DNA of 55,205 nt. Source: Mesorhizobium sp. (GTDB lineage: Bacteria; Pseudomonadota; Alphaproteobacteria; Rhizobiales; Rhizobiaceae). The stretch spans positions 1 through 55,205 of the forward strand of contig JAPUFC010000068.1 of NCBI GenBank assembly GCA_027492275.1. Direction: 5' to 3'. The position numbers and the translations under genes were made by a program. This document shows positions 1-10,900 of the stretch, piece after piece; within the stretch, counting starts at the first letter, position 1; each line of letters begins with the position of its first letter. The notes under the pieces are model-generated. The model searched no databases and was not told the DNA's origin. It saw only the letters and a list, made by a program, of their open reading frames with translations.

Positions 1-17
1 GCGCCGGCGCGCCGGCA

Positions 18-1703
18 TCAGAACTCCTCCCAACCGTCGCCCTGCGCGTCGGGCTTGCGCTGCGCCCCGCCGCGCCCGACGGTCTTCAGCATCACTCGCC
101 GGGGCGCCGCATTGTGGACGGACCTCGCCTGCACCGGGCGCGCGGAGCCCGGCTGCGCCGGCGTCGCGGCATCGCCGTCCGCATTGACCAGCCGGTTGAG
201 GTTGTCGGTCTCCTGCGCCAGGCTGCGGCTCGCGGCGGCGGTCTCCTCGACCATGGCGGCGTTCTGCTGCGTCACCTGGTCCATCTGGCCGACCGCGACG
301 TTCACCTCGCTGAGCGCCGTCGCCTGCTCATGCGCCGAGGTCGCCATGGTCGCAACGATGTCGCTGATCTCGTTGACATGGCGCACGATGCGCTGAAGCG
401 CCCCGCCGGTCTCCTTGACCAGTTGCACGCCCTCGTCCACTTGCCGGCCGGAGGCCGAGATCAGGCCCTTGATCTCCTTGGCGGCCTCGGCCGAGCGCTG
501 CGCCAGGCTGCGCACCTCCGAAGCCACCACGGCGAAGCCGCGCCCGGCCTCTCCCGCCCGCGCCGCCTCGACGCCGGCGTTGAGCGCCAGCAGGTTGGTC
601 TGGAAGGCGATCTCGTCGATGACGCCGATGATCTGTCCGACCTGCCGCGACGACGCCTCGATATTGCTCATCGCAGCGACAGCCTTCTCCACCACCTCGC
701 CGGAATGCTCGGCGTCGGTGCGGGCGCTGGACACCACGGTGCGCGCGTTGCCGGCGTTTTCGGCGGTCTTCTTTACCGTCGCCGTGATCTCGCTCAGCGC
801 CGCAGCCGTCTCCTCCAGGCTGGCGGCCTGCGTCTCGGTGCGGCGGGCCAGGTCGTCCACGGCGACCGAAATCTCCTGCGTGCCGCTCTGGATGGCGCGG
901 CTGCTTTCCGTCACCACGGCCATCGCCTCGGCCAGCCGGCGCGAGGCGAGCACCCGCTCGGTCACGTCCGAGGCGAACTTCACCACTTTCGCGACCTTGC
1001 CGTTCGGATCGAAGATCGGGTTGTAAGAGGCCTGGATCCAGACCTCGCGTCCCCCCTTGCCGATGCGCTTGAACTCGGCGGCGACGTATTCGCCGTTGTT
1101 GAGCCGCTGCCAGAACGCGGCGTAGTCGGGCGACGCCGCGAAGGCCGGCTCCACGAACAGGCGGTGATGCTGGCCCCTGATCTCGTCCAGCGCATAGCCG
1201 AGCGTGGCCAGGAAGTTCTCATTGGCGGACACGATCTCGCCCGACGGCAGGAACTCGATGATCGCCTGGCTGCGCGAGATGGCAGCGAGCTTGGCGTCGG
1301 CCTCGGCGGCGCGCGATTTGGCGGCGGTGATGTCCGTCGCCTGCTTGACGACCTTGACGACCTGTCCGCGCCGGTTTCGAACGGGATTGTAGGACGCCTG
1401 GATCCAGATGTCGCGTCCGCCCTTGGCGATCCGCCTGAACTCGCCGGCCTGGAACTCGCCGCGCGCCAGCTTCGCCCAGAAGGCGCGGTAGTCCGGCGAG
1501 GCGACCTGCGCCGGGTCGCAGAACATGCCGTGGTGCTGCCCCTTGATCTCGGACAGGTCGTAGCCCGTCGCTCGCAGGAAATTGGCGTTGGCGGCAAGCA
1601 CCGTTCCGCCCGGATCGAACTCGATCAGGGCGATGGATGCGCCGAGCGCATCGAGCACGGCTTTCGAGCCGTCCGCGCGGAACGGATTGAACAGACTGAA
1701 CAT
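18..1703 (-). CDS. Soluble methyl-accepting chemotaxis protein with two PAS domains
   Basis: A 561-residue chemoreceptor that would signal through CheA/CheW to the flagellar motor. There is no transmembrane segment or HAMP domain, so it is cytoplasmic. Two near-duplicate PAS/PAC units fill residues ~15-125 and ~140-250; both contain GQHH and the motif WIQASYNP, pointing to tandem duplication. A long coiled coil follows, with the conserved signalling tip (DEIAFQTNLLALNAGVEAAR and GRGFAVVASEVRSLAQRS). The C-terminus ends in GWEEF, which fits the CheR/CheB-docking pentapeptide (aromatic-x-x-aromatic). PAS domains of this type often bind heme or flavin, so oxygen or redox sensing is plausible but inferred. 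The start ATG follows an AGAGGGG ribosome site. The 291 bases between it and the next gene show no clear feature. Confidence 0.93.
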   Translation of the reverse strand: MFSLFNPFRADGSKAVLDALGASIALIEFDPGGTVLAANANFLRATGYDLSEIKGQHHGMFCDPAQVASPDYRAFWAKLARGEFQAGEFRRIAKGGRDIWIQASYNPVRNRRGQVVKVVKQATDITAAKSRAAEADAKLAAISRSQAIIEFLPSGEIVSANENFLATLGYALDEIRGQHHRLFVEPAFAASPDYAAFWQRLNNGEYVAAEFKRIGKGGREVWIQASYNPIFDPNGKVAKVVKFASDVTERVLASRRLAEAMAVVTESSRAIQSGTQEISVAVDDLARRTETQAASLEETAAALSEITATVKKTAENAGNARTVVSSARTDAEHSGEVVEKAVAAMSNIEASSRQVGQIIGVIDEIAFQTNLLALNAGVEAARAGEAGRGFAVVASEVRSLAQRSAEAAKEIKGLISASGRQVDEGVQLVKETGGALQRIVRHVNEISDIVATMATSAHEQATALSEVNVAVGQMDQVTQQNAAMVEETAAASRSLAQETDNLNRLVNADGDAATPAQPGSARPVQARSVHNAAPRRVMLKTVGRGGAQRKPDAQGDGWEEF

Positions 1704-1994
1704 TGAGCCCCTCTCGCGTCAGGCACCATGTGCCTTGTCTCCGTCGAGGCAGAGTCATTCGCCGCCGGAGACGCTTCGGCCGGGCTATGATGGCCAGCCT
1801 TCCCGCTTCAACAGCTAGAGGGTTTCGCTTTAATTCTCGGGCGGACCGGGATCAATTTGTGGTTGTATGTGGTTGTCAGCGGGCTCCGGCGCCCACGTGC
1901 CGTCGATGTGACATCGGTGGCGCTTGCATCGGGCGTGGCGGGATGATCTAGAGGCCTTCGCCCTGAAACCGGCCCGGCCCCGCGAAGTCAAGAC

Positions 1995-3614
1995 ATGATC
2001 CGACTGGAAAGCATCGGCAAGCAGAACGGCAAGCAGATCGTCTTCATCGAGGCGTCCGCGACCATCCAGCGCGGTGAGAAAGTGGGGCTGGTGGGCCCCA
2101 ACGGCGCCGGCAAGACGACCCTGTTCCGCATGATCACCGGCGAGGAGCAGCCCGACGAGGGCCAGGTGGCGATCGATCGCGGCGTGCGGATCGGCTATTT
2201 CAGCCAGGATGTCGGCGACATGTCCGGCCGCAGCGCGGTCGCCGAGGTCATGGACGGCGTCGGCCCGGTCAGTGCGCTGGCCGCCGAGATGGCCGAGCTG
2301 GAACTGGCCATGGCCGATCCCGACCGCGCCGACATGGACGACGTCATCGCCCGCTACGGCGAGGTGCAGGGCCGCTTCGACGAGCTCGACGGCTACGCGC
2401 TGGACGGCCGCGCTCGCGAGGTGCTGGACGGGCTGGGCTTCAGCCAGGAGATGATGGACGGCGACGTCGCCAAGCTCTCCGGCGGCTGGAAGATGCGCGT
2501 CGCGCTGGCCAGGATCCTGCTGATGCGCCCAGACGCCATGCTGCTCGACGAGCCCAGCAACCACCTCGACATCGAGAGCCTGATCTGGCTGGAGAATTTC
2601 CTCAAGGGCTTCGACGGCGCCGTCCTGATGACCTCGCACGACCGCGCCTTCATGAACCGCATCGTCGGCAAGATCATCGAGATCGACGGCGGGTCGCTGA
2701 CCTCCTATTCGGGCGACTACGATTTCTACCGCCAGCAGCGCGCCGTCGCCGAGGTCCAGCAGCAGGCGCAGTTCGAGCGCCAGCAGGCGATGCTCGCCAA
2801 GGAGATCGCCTTCATCGAGCGCTTCAAGGCGCGCGCCAGCCATGCCGCGCAGGTGCAGAGCCGGGTGAAGAAGCTGGACAAGATCGACAAGGTCGAGCCG
2901 CCCAAGCGCCAGCAGGCCGTGCGCTTCGAATTCCAGCCGGCGCCGCGCTCCGGCGAGGACGTCGCGACGCTGAAGAACGTCCGCAAGAGCTATGGCGCAC
3001 GCCGCATCTATGACGGTCTCGACTTCCAGATCCGCCGCCGCGAGCGCTGGTGCGTCATGGGCGTCAACGGCGCCGGCAAGTCGACGCTGCTCAAGCTCGT
3101 CGCCGGCGCATCCGAGCCCGACGACGGCACGGTGGCGCGCGGCCCCAGCGTCAAGATGGGCTATTTCGCCCAGCACGCGATGGAATTGCTCGACGGCGAG
3201 CGCACGGTGCTGGAATCGCTCGAGGATTCATTCCCGCAGGCGGGTCAGGCGCCGCTGCGCGCCCTTGCCGGCTGCTTCGGCTTTCCCGGCGACGAGGTCG
3301 AGAAGAAATGCCGCGTCCTGTCGGGCGGCGAGAAGGCGCGGCTGGTGATGGCGAAGATGCTGTTCGACCCGCCGAATTTCCTCGTCCTCGACGAGCCGAC
3401 CAACCACCTGGACATCGCCACCAAGCAGATGCTGATCGAGGCGCTGTCGCGCTACGAGGGGGCGATGCTGTTCGTCAGCCACGACCGGCACTTCCTCGCC
3501 GCCCTGTCGAACAGGGTGCTGGAACTGACGCCGGACGGGCTGCACGCCTATGGCGGCGGCTACACGGAGTATGTCGAGCGCACCGGCCAGGAGGCGCCCG
3601 GCCTGCGGGGCTGA
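1995..3614 (+). CDS. ABC-F family ATPase (ribosome-associated type)
   Basis: A 539-residue protein with two ABC ATPase domains and no membrane segments, the hallmark of ABC-F proteins, which act on the ribosome E site rather than in transport. Domain 1 has Walker A GPNGAGKTT, signature LSGGWKMRVALAR and Walker B LLDEPSNHLD. Domain 2 has GVNGAGKSTL, LSGGEKARLVMAK and LVLDEPTNHLD. Between them lies a charged helical linker (~residues 240-320, rich in Gln, Lys and Arg) that would reach toward the peptidyl-transferase centre in this family. Length matches EttA/YbiT/Uup-class proteins, but I cannot assign the subgroup. The gene stands alone and converges on the dehydrogenase that follows. Confidence 0.92.
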   Translation: MIRLESIGKQNGKQIVFIEASATIQRGEKVGLVGPNGAGKTTLFRMITGEEQPDEGQVAIDRGVRIGYFSQDVGDMSGRSAVAEVMDGVGPVSALAAEMAELELAMADPDRADMDDVIARYGEVQGRFDELDGYALDGRAREVLDGLGFSQEMMDGDVAKLSGGWKMRVALARILLMRPDAMLLDEPSNHLDIESLIWLENFLKGFDGAVLMTSHDRAFMNRIVGKIIEIDGGSLTSYSGDYDFYRQQRAVAEVQQQAQFERQQAMLAKEIAFIERFKARASHAAQVQSRVKKLDKIDKVEPPKRQQAVRFEFQPAPRSGEDVATLKNVRKSYGARRIYDGLDFQIRRRERWCVMGVNGAGKSTLLKLVAGASEPDDGTVARGPSVKMGYFAQHAMELLDGERTVLESLEDSFPQAGQAPLRALAGCFGFPGDEVEKKCRVLSGGEKARLVMAKMLFDPPNFLVLDEPTNHLDIATKQMLIEALSRYEGAMLFVSHDRHFLAALSNRVLELTPDGLHAYGGGYTEYVERTGQEAPGLRG

Positions 3615-3630
3615 GCGCCCGGCGGCTCAG
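3611..3630. terminator. Short hairpin between convergent genes
   Basis: A perfect 6-bp stem (CTGAGC 3611-3616 with GCTCAG 3625-3630, loop of 8) spans the stop codons of the two convergent genes. No T-tract follows on either side, so termination is only suggested by position. Confidence 0.3.
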
Positions 3631-4481
3631 TAGGTGAAGAAGCCGCGCCCCGTCTTGCGGCCGAGATAGCCGGCGTCGCACATCTGCTTGAGCAGCGGGC
3701 TCGGGCGGAATTTTTGATCGTCGAACCCGTCCTGCAGCGTCTCCATGACGTTGCGGACGACGTCGAGGCCGATCAGGTCGGCGAGCGACAGCGGCCCGAT
3801 GGGGTGGTTGGCGCCGAGCTTCATCATCTCGTCCACGTCCTTCGCCGACGCGACGCCCTCATGCACGCAGTTGATCGCCTCGTTGATCATCGGCACCAGC
3901 ACCCGGTTGACCACGAAGCCGTAGCTGTCCTTGGCGACATGGCCGGTCTTGCCGATGGCGCGCGTCAGCTCGACCACGGCGTCGCAGGTCTCGTCGCTGG
4001 TCTGCAGCCCGCGGATGATCTCCACCAGTTGCATCAGCGGCACGGGATTGAAGAAGTGCATGCCGATGACCCGGTCCGGCCGCTTCGCCGCGGCGGCGAG
4101 CTGCGTGATGGAGATCGACGAGGTGTTGGTGGCAAGGATCGTCTCCTCGCCGCAGATGCCGCCGAGCTCGCGCAGAATCGCGGCCTTCACCTCGTAGGCC
4201 TCCAACGCGGCCTCGACCACCATCTGGCAGCCGGCAAGGTCGGCGGAGTCCAGCGTCGGCCGGATGCGCGACAGCGTCGCGGCGCGCTCGTCGGCGGCGA
4301 GCTTGCCTTTCGCGACCAGGCGGTCGAGGCTGCCGGCGATCGCCGCCATGCCCCGGTCGAGATACTCCTGCTTGAGGTCGCGCAGCACGACCGTGCGGCC
4401 GGACGTGGCGAAAAGCTGGGCGATGCCGTTGCCCATCGTCCCCGCGCCGATGACGCCAATGCGTGAAAACCCGTTCGCCAT
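3627..4481 (-). CDS. 3-hydroxybutyryl-CoA dehydrogenase-type 3-hydroxyacyl-CoA dehydrogenase
   Basis: A 284-residue NAD(P)-dependent enzyme oxidising 3-hydroxyacyl-CoA to 3-ketoacyl-CoA (or the reverse in PHB/butyrate metabolism). The N-terminal Rossmann fold shows IGVIGAGTMGNGIAQ. HFFNPVPLMQLVEII contains the catalytic His, with the NTSSISIT stretch before it. The C-terminal dimerisation domain ends in GYLGRKTGRGFFTY, typical of the short ~280-residue HbdA/PaaH family. It lies opposite the lipid cluster, sharing a 444-base intergenic region with it. A link to that cluster is not shown; a housekeeping fatty-acid or PHB role is as likely. Confidence 0.92.
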   Translation of the reverse strand: MANGFSRIGVIGAGTMGNGIAQLFATSGRTVVLRDLKQEYLDRGMAAIAGSLDRLVAKGKLAADERAATLSRIRPTLDSADLAGCQMVVEAALEAYEVKAAILRELGGICGEETILATNTSSISITQLAAAAKRPDRVIGMHFFNPVPLMQLVEIIRGLQTSDETCDAVVELTRAIGKTGHVAKDSYGFVVNRVLVPMINEAINCVHEGVASAKDVDEMMKLGANHPIGPLSLADLIGLDVVRNVMETLQDGFDDQKFRPSPLLKQMCDAGYLGRKTGRGFFTY

Positions 4482-4925
4482 GCCCGTTCCCCATTCCGGC
4501 CGCCTGACGCGGCCTTCTCTTGTCTGCGGTTTCGCGTGCGCACCTGTGACAATGGCCGAGCATAGTCAAGGATGATCTGTCGGCGACCACCGGGGGCAAG
4601 GGCACGGCGTCTCCACCAGATCGACCTGGCCGCAGCTTTTGCTGATACAATCAATAGTTGCACGCAGACAGGACGAAACAGGCGAGTTTACTCGCGCATT
4701 ACGCGAGTCCTGCCTGAAAAATCATCACAAGCCTGGCACGTAATGCCTGTTTTTTAAGCAGATGTGGCCGAATGCCCACAGCCTGACCTTTTCGACCTGA
4801 CGCTGGGAAAAGACGTTGCGTCGAACTCACAAAATCGCGCATTGTGCGACGCCATATGTGCAGTGCAATATAAGCTGTACGCCGGGCATTTTGCCGGCTT
4901 AGCGCGAAAAGCGGCGGGGACTGCG
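4482..4925. other. Divergent intergenic region upstream of the lipid cluster
   Basis: A 444-base stretch between the hydroxyacyl-CoA dehydrogenase and PKS 1, noticeably richer in A and T than its surroundings over ~4640-4900. It holds an overlapping set of inverted repeats (4679-4716), a T-run at 4750-4755, and no recognisable gene. A GTG-initiated reading frame extends PKS 1 upstream to 4764, but it lacks a ribosome site and its encoded residues look non-domain. I see no convincing sigma-70 hexamer pair, so the cluster promoter is unplaced but must lie here. Confidence 0.6.
4679..4716. promoter_or_regulatory. Overlapping inverted repeats, possible operator of the lipid cluster
   Basis: Three nested symmetries occur in 38 bases: CAGGC (4679-4683) pairs with GCCTG (4712-4716); GCGAGT (4682-4687) pairs with ACTCGC (4690-4695) across two bases; ACTCGCG (4690-4696) pairs with CGCGAGT (4702-4708) across CATTA. 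The repeated GCGAGT half-site in alternating orientation looks like a regulator-binding array more than a terminator, since no T-run follows directly. No regulator gene is adjacent, so the binder is unknown. Confidence 0.4.
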
Positions 4926-7900
4926 ATGGGGACCACCATGTCGAGAGGCTTTGGCGAGGCCGGCGGCAGCGAAGCCCGGGCCGCTGGCGTCCATCCCGAT
5001 CCGCACGCCTTTTTCGTGCAGCAGCCGGACATGTTTCGCTTCCTCGCGGTGACGCCTGTCGAGCGGCCGGACCTGCGCCTGGCAACCGTGCTGCACCGCC
5101 AGCAGGTTGCAACGGCGATCGACATCGGACGCAATCATGCCGCGTGGCCGGCGCTGTTCGAAAGCCTCGGCCGCGAGCCGGCGGGGCTGGGGCTGCGGCT
5201 GCCCGAAACCATCGCCGGGCTGGCCGCCGAGCCGCCGGCATGCGCCCGCTTCCTGATCGTTGCGGGCGCGATCCGCGACCTGCCGCCGGCATGGCGCGCT
5301 TTGCCCGTCATCGCGCAGGTCTGCTCGCTCGCCGAGGCCGAAACGGCGCTGGCCGAAGGAGCCGGCGGCCTCATGGCCAAGGGACAGGAAAGCGGCGGCC
5401 GGGCCGGCGGCGAAAGCAGCTTCATGCTGCTGCAGCGCATCGTGGCGATGACGGAGACCTTGCCCGTGACGGTGCCCGTCTGGTGTCAGGGCGGAATGGG
5501 TATCTTCACGGCGGCGGCGGCGATCGCCGGCGGCGCGTTCGGCGTGGTGCTGGACTCGGTCCTGGCCGGCTATCCGGAATGCGGCCTGCCGCAGGAGCTG
5601 AAGGCGCAGATCCTCGCCCTGGACGGCAGCGAGATCCGCACGCTCGCCGGTCATAACGTCTACACGCCAGCGCGCGATGCCGCCGCTCTCGACGCGCTGG
5701 ACGAAGCGGGCGTCGCGGCCCGGCTGGCCGAGGGCGAAACGACATCGGGACCCGCTCTGTATCCGATCGGCCAGGACGCCGCGCTGTCGCAGGCCGCGCT
5801 GGCCGAGTGCGCCAATGTCGAAGCCCTTGTGAACACCTTGCGGCAGCGCGTCAGCGCCCAGTTGCGGCAGGCGCGCAAGCTCAGGGTTTTGGACGAGAAC
5901 AACGCATGGGCGGCGGCCCACGGCACGCGCTACCCGGTGGCGCAGGGACCGATGACGCGGGTCAGCGACACGGCCGCCTTCGCCGAGGCCGTCGCCGACG
6001 CCGGCGGCCTGCCGTTCCTGGCGCTGTCGCTGATGAACGCCGACGCGTCCCGCAAACTGATGGAAGAGACGCGCGACAGGGCGGCCGGCCGGCCCTGGGG
6101 CGTCGGCGTCCTCGGCTTCGCCCCGGCCGACATCCTCGAGCCGCAACTGCAGCTCGTGCGCGAATTTCGTCCGTCGGCGCTGCTGCTGGCCGGCGGTCGG
6201 CCCTCGCAGGCGCGGCCCTTCGTGGAGATGGGCATCCCGACCTATCTGCATGTCCCCTCGCCGGGCCTGCTCGACCTGTTCCTCAAGGACGGCGCCACCC
6301 ATTTCGTCTTCGAGGGACGCGAGTGCGGCGGCCATGTCGGCCCGCGCTACAGCTTCGTGCTGTGGGAACAGGCGATGGCGCGGCTGGTGCGCCACAGGCA
6401 GCCGGAGACGCTGAACATCCTGTTCGCCGGCGGCATCCACGACGCGCGGTCCAGCGCCATGGTCGCGGCCATCGCCGCGCCGCTGGCCGCCCGCGGCGCC
6501 AGGATCGGCGTGCTGATGGGCACCGCCTATATCGCCACCGAGGAAGCCGTTTCCTCGGGCGCGGTGCTGCCGCGCTTTCAGGAAAAGGCGCTGTCCGGCG
6601 ACGGCACGACGCTGGTGGAGACGGCGCCCGGCCACGCGGTGCGATGCCTGCGGTCGGGCTTCGTGGACGTGTTCGAGCGGGAGAAGGACCGGCTGCGCCG
6701 CGAAGGCGTCGAGCAGCGGCAGGCCTGGCTGGAGCTGGAGAGCCTGACCGTCGGCCGGCTGCGCGTGGCCTCCAAGGGTGTCGATCGCATCGGCGGCGTG
6801 CTCGGGCCGGTGACGGCCGAGCGGCAGGACGCCGAGGGCATGTACATGATCGGGCAGGCCATCGCCCTCAAGGACACGGTTACGACGGTGGCCGAGCTGC
6901 ACCGGCAGGTCAGCCGCGGCGCGGTCGCCCGTCTCGACTGCATCGACATCCCGGCGCTGAAGCGCGCCGCGCAGGCCGAGCCCGTCGCCATCGTCGGCAT
7001 GGCCTGCATCTACCCCGGCTCCCCCGACCTGGAGACGTTCTGGACCAACATCGTCGAGGGCGGCGACTTCGTCCGCGAGGTTCCCGAGGAACGGTGGAGC
7101 GCCGCCACCTACTGGCGGCCGGGCCTGATGACGCCCGGAAAGACGCCGAGCAAATGGGGCGGCTTCGTCGACGAGGTCGCGTTCGACCCCGTCGAGTTCG
7201 GCATCCCGCCGCAGTCGATCCCCGCCATCGAGCCGGCGCAGTTGCTGTCGCTGGAGACGGCGCGCCGGGCGCTCGCGGATGCGGGCTACGGCGACCGCTG
7301 GTTCGACCGCGAGAAGACGGCCGTCATCTTCGGCGCCGAAGGCGGCATGGACCTGTCGCAGCAATACACGTTCGGCAATCTCTATCCGCACTTCATGGGT
7401 TCCGACCTTCCCGACGAGCTGGCGAAGTCGCTGCAGCCGCTGACGGAGGATTCGTTCGCCGGCGTGCTGGGCAACGTCATTTCGGGCCGCATCGCCAACC
7501 GGCTCGGTCTCGGCGGCGTGAACTATGCGGTGGATTCGGCCTGCGCCAGTTCGCTCACCGCCATCGAGCTCGGCGTCAAGGAGCTGCGCGGCGGGTCGAG
7601 CGACATGGTGCTTGCCGGCGGCGCCGACTTTCACAACGGCATCGCCGATTTCCTGATGTTCGCGTCCGTCGGCGCGCTGTCGCCTACCGGCCGCAGCCGG
7701 CCCTTCGACGACCATGCCGACGGCATCGCGCTGGGCGAAGGCGTCGGCGTGCTGGTGATGAAGCGGCTGCGGGACGCCGAGCGGGACGGCGACAGGATCT
7801 ATGCGGTGATCGACGCGGTGGCCGGCTCCAGCGACGGCAAGGCACTCGGCCTCACCGCGCCGCGCCGCGAAGGCCAGCGCCGCGCGCTCGACCGCGCCTA

Positions 7901-10900
7901 CTGGCAGGCCGGCCTGCTGCCCTCAGACATCGGTCTCGTGGAGGCGCACGGCACCGGCACCGTGGTCGGCGACCGCACCGAGCTGGAAACGCTCACCGAC
8001 GTGTTCGACGCCGGCGGCGGCGTGCCCGGCCAGACGCAGCTCGGTTCCGTGAAAGGCCAGATCGGCCACACCAAATGCGCCGCCGGCATCGCCGGAATCA
8101 TCAAGGTGGCCAAGGCCCTGCACCATCGCGTGCTGCCCGCTACCCAGCAGATCACCACGCCGAACGCGGCGTTCCGCGCCGGCGGCCCGTTCCGTCTGAG
8201 CAGCAAGGCATCGCCGTGGATGGCGGCCGGCCAGGCCAGGCTGCGCGCCGCCGTCAGCGCCTTCGGCTTCGGCGGAACCAACTTCCATGCCGTGCTGTCC
8301 GCGCACGGGACGGACCAGGGCGCCAACGGCGCCGTCGCCTTCCCGGCCGAACTGTTCGCGATCCGCGGCGAGACGCGCGCCGCGGCGGAAGCGACGCTGC
8401 GGCGCCTGCAACGCTACGTCGTCGACTCGGACGCGCCGGTATCGATGCGGGACCTCGCGCTGAGCGCCTGGACGGCGCAGGCCGGTCCCGTGCAGATCGC
8501 CTTCATCGCCGGGGATCGCGCCGAAATGCTCGACCGCGTCGCCGTGGCGCTGTCTGGCGGCGGCACCGGCATCCATCACCGCGCGGCCGGGGAAGGCCGT
8601 CCGAAGGTCGCGGCGCTGTTCAGCGGACAGGGCAGCCAGTACCCGCAGATGCTGTCGGAGCTCTTCGTCTATTTCGCCGGCTGGCTGCAGCCGCTGCTCA
8701 CCGCCGGCCAAGCCGTGCTGCCGGCGCTCTATCCGCCGACCGCCTATGACGACGCCACCCGGACGCGGCAGGAAAAGACGCTGGCCGACACGCGGAACGC
8801 GCAGCCGGCGCTCGGCCTGGTCGAGGTGGCCGCATTCCGCTGGTTCGAGCGGCTGGGCCTGCGGCCCGACATGGCCGCCGGCCACAGCTATGGCGAGCTG
8901 GCCGCGCTGGCGACGGCGGGCGCATTCGATTTCGACGCGCTGATGCGCCTGTCGCATGCCCGCGCCGAGGCGATGACCACGTCCATGACCGGCGACGCCG
9001 GCCTGATGGCGGCGGTCCGTCTCGACGAGCAGGCGCTGCGGCCCCTGCTGGCCGATTTCGCGGACGTGGTGATCGCCAACTGCAACAGCCCGATCCAGAC
9101 GGTCATCGCCGGCCCGAGCGCGGCCGTGCGGGCCGCCTGCGCGTTCCTCGCCGCGAGGTCGGTCGGGGCGAAGGTACTGGAGACCGATCGCGCCTTCCAT
9201 TCGCCTCTGATGGCAAAGTCCCGCCGGCGCTTCGCCGACGCGCTGGCCACGCAACCCATCGCGGCGCCGCGATGGCCGGTCTATTCCAACGTCAGCGCCG
9301 GCCTGCACGGCGCGCCGGACGAGATCCGGGCCGCGCTGGCCGAACATCTGGTCAGCCCCGTCCGCTTCACCGAGGAGGTGGAGCGCATGTATGCCGATGG
9401 CGCGCGGCTCTTCATCGAGTTCGGTCCGCGGCAGGTGCTCGCCGGCCTGGTGGCCAAAATCCTGAACGGCCGTCCGCATGCCATCATCGCCGTCGACCGC
9501 GGCGACAAGGGCCTCCCGGGCCTGCTGGACGCCGCCGCGCAACTCGCCGTGCTGCTGCCGGATTTCGACGCTGCGCCGCTTTTCGAGGGCCGTGCGGAGA
9601 CGCTCGACCTCGACCGGCCGAAAAAGCTTTCGGCGACGACATGGCTCATCAACGGCGCGGCCGCGCGCCGGCTGAGCGAGGCGCCGGCCAGGCCCCGCCG
9701 GACGCCGGTTCCGGTATCCGCCGCCGCGCCCGCCGCCGCCGGCACGGGCGACGAGGCGCTGGTGACGTATCTGTCCAACATGCGCGAGATGGTGAGCGCG
9801 CAGCGTGACGTGCTGCTCGGCTATTTCGGCGCGCCGGCCGAACGCATGCGGCCCGTGGCGCTCGCGCCGGCCAAGGCGATCGAGCTGGCCGCCGAGCCCG
9901 CGACGCCCAGACTCGTCTCCGCGACACCGGCGATCGTCGACCACGAGGCGCTGTTGCTGCACATCATCGGCGAGCGGACCGGCTACCCGGCCGACAAGCT
10001 GGACGCCGATCTCGACCTCGAGGCCGACCTGTCGATCGATTCGATCAAGCGGCTGGAGATCATCGGCGACCTGGCCGAGCGGCTGAACCTGCGCGAGCGC
10101 CTCGGCGGGCAGTCCGATTCCATGCTGGAGAAGCTGGCGGCGCTGAAGACGCTACGCGCGATGCTCGGCGTGCTGACCGAGCACCTTCCGGCGACGGAAG
10201 GCGGTGCCGCCGCAACAGCGGCACCCGCTCCCGGCGTCGCCACGCTGCTGCCCGAAATCGTCAGCCAGAGCACCGGCTACCCGCTGGAAGCGCTCGACCT
10301 CGACCTCGATCTCGAGGCTGATTTGTCGATCGACTCGATCAAGCGCATCGAGATCATCGGGCAGTTGATGAGCAGGCTGGGCGTCGAGGAAAGCGGAAAC
10401 CGCGATGCGATGCTGGAGCAGCTCTCGGCGCTGAAGACGCTGCGCGCCATGATCGACTGGATGGACGCGCAGGTCGGCGGCCAGGCGGCTCAGCCCGCAC
10501 CGACGCCCGTCGCCCAGGCCCAGGCCGACGAACCGGCATGGCCGCTGCGCCGCTACGTGCTGCGCCAGCGCGACGCCGGTCCGGCCGTGCCGGGCGCCGT
10601 CAAGCTGTCCGGATTGCGCTTTCTGATCACCGACGACGGATTGGGCGTCGCGCCCTTGGTCGCGGCGTCGCTCGAGGCGCGCGGCGCTCTGCCCAGGATC
10701 GTGGATTTCCGCAAGCTGGAAGCCGCGCCCGGCGCGGTCGGACGGCCGGACGGGCTCATCCATCTGTGGAGCCTCAACCCCGCCAGCCATGTCAACGATG
10801 TGAAGCAGTTCTTCGCCCTCGCCCGCGATCCGCTTCTCGGCGGCGTCACGCATCTGCTGGTGGCCGAAACGGCCGGAAAACCGGGCGGCGGCGGCTTTGC

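Noticed and set aside
4679-4755. Rho-independent terminator upstream of PKS 1
   Set aside because: The stems are not followed directly by a T-run; the T-run at 4750 has no adjacent stem. An operator role fits better.
4764-4925. N-terminal extension of PKS 1 from GTG 4764
   Set aside because: No ribosome site before GTG, AT-richer composition and no domain in the added 54 residues; ATG 4926 preferred, though not proven.
4926-6860. Nitronate monooxygenase as a separate detoxification gene
   Set aside because: No stop or start between these domains and the KS; the frame is continuous and the context is lipid synthesis.
4899-7715. A 938-codon - strand frame opposite the start of PKS 1
   Set aside because: Antisense shadow; no motif, and it would run through the NMO and KS domains.
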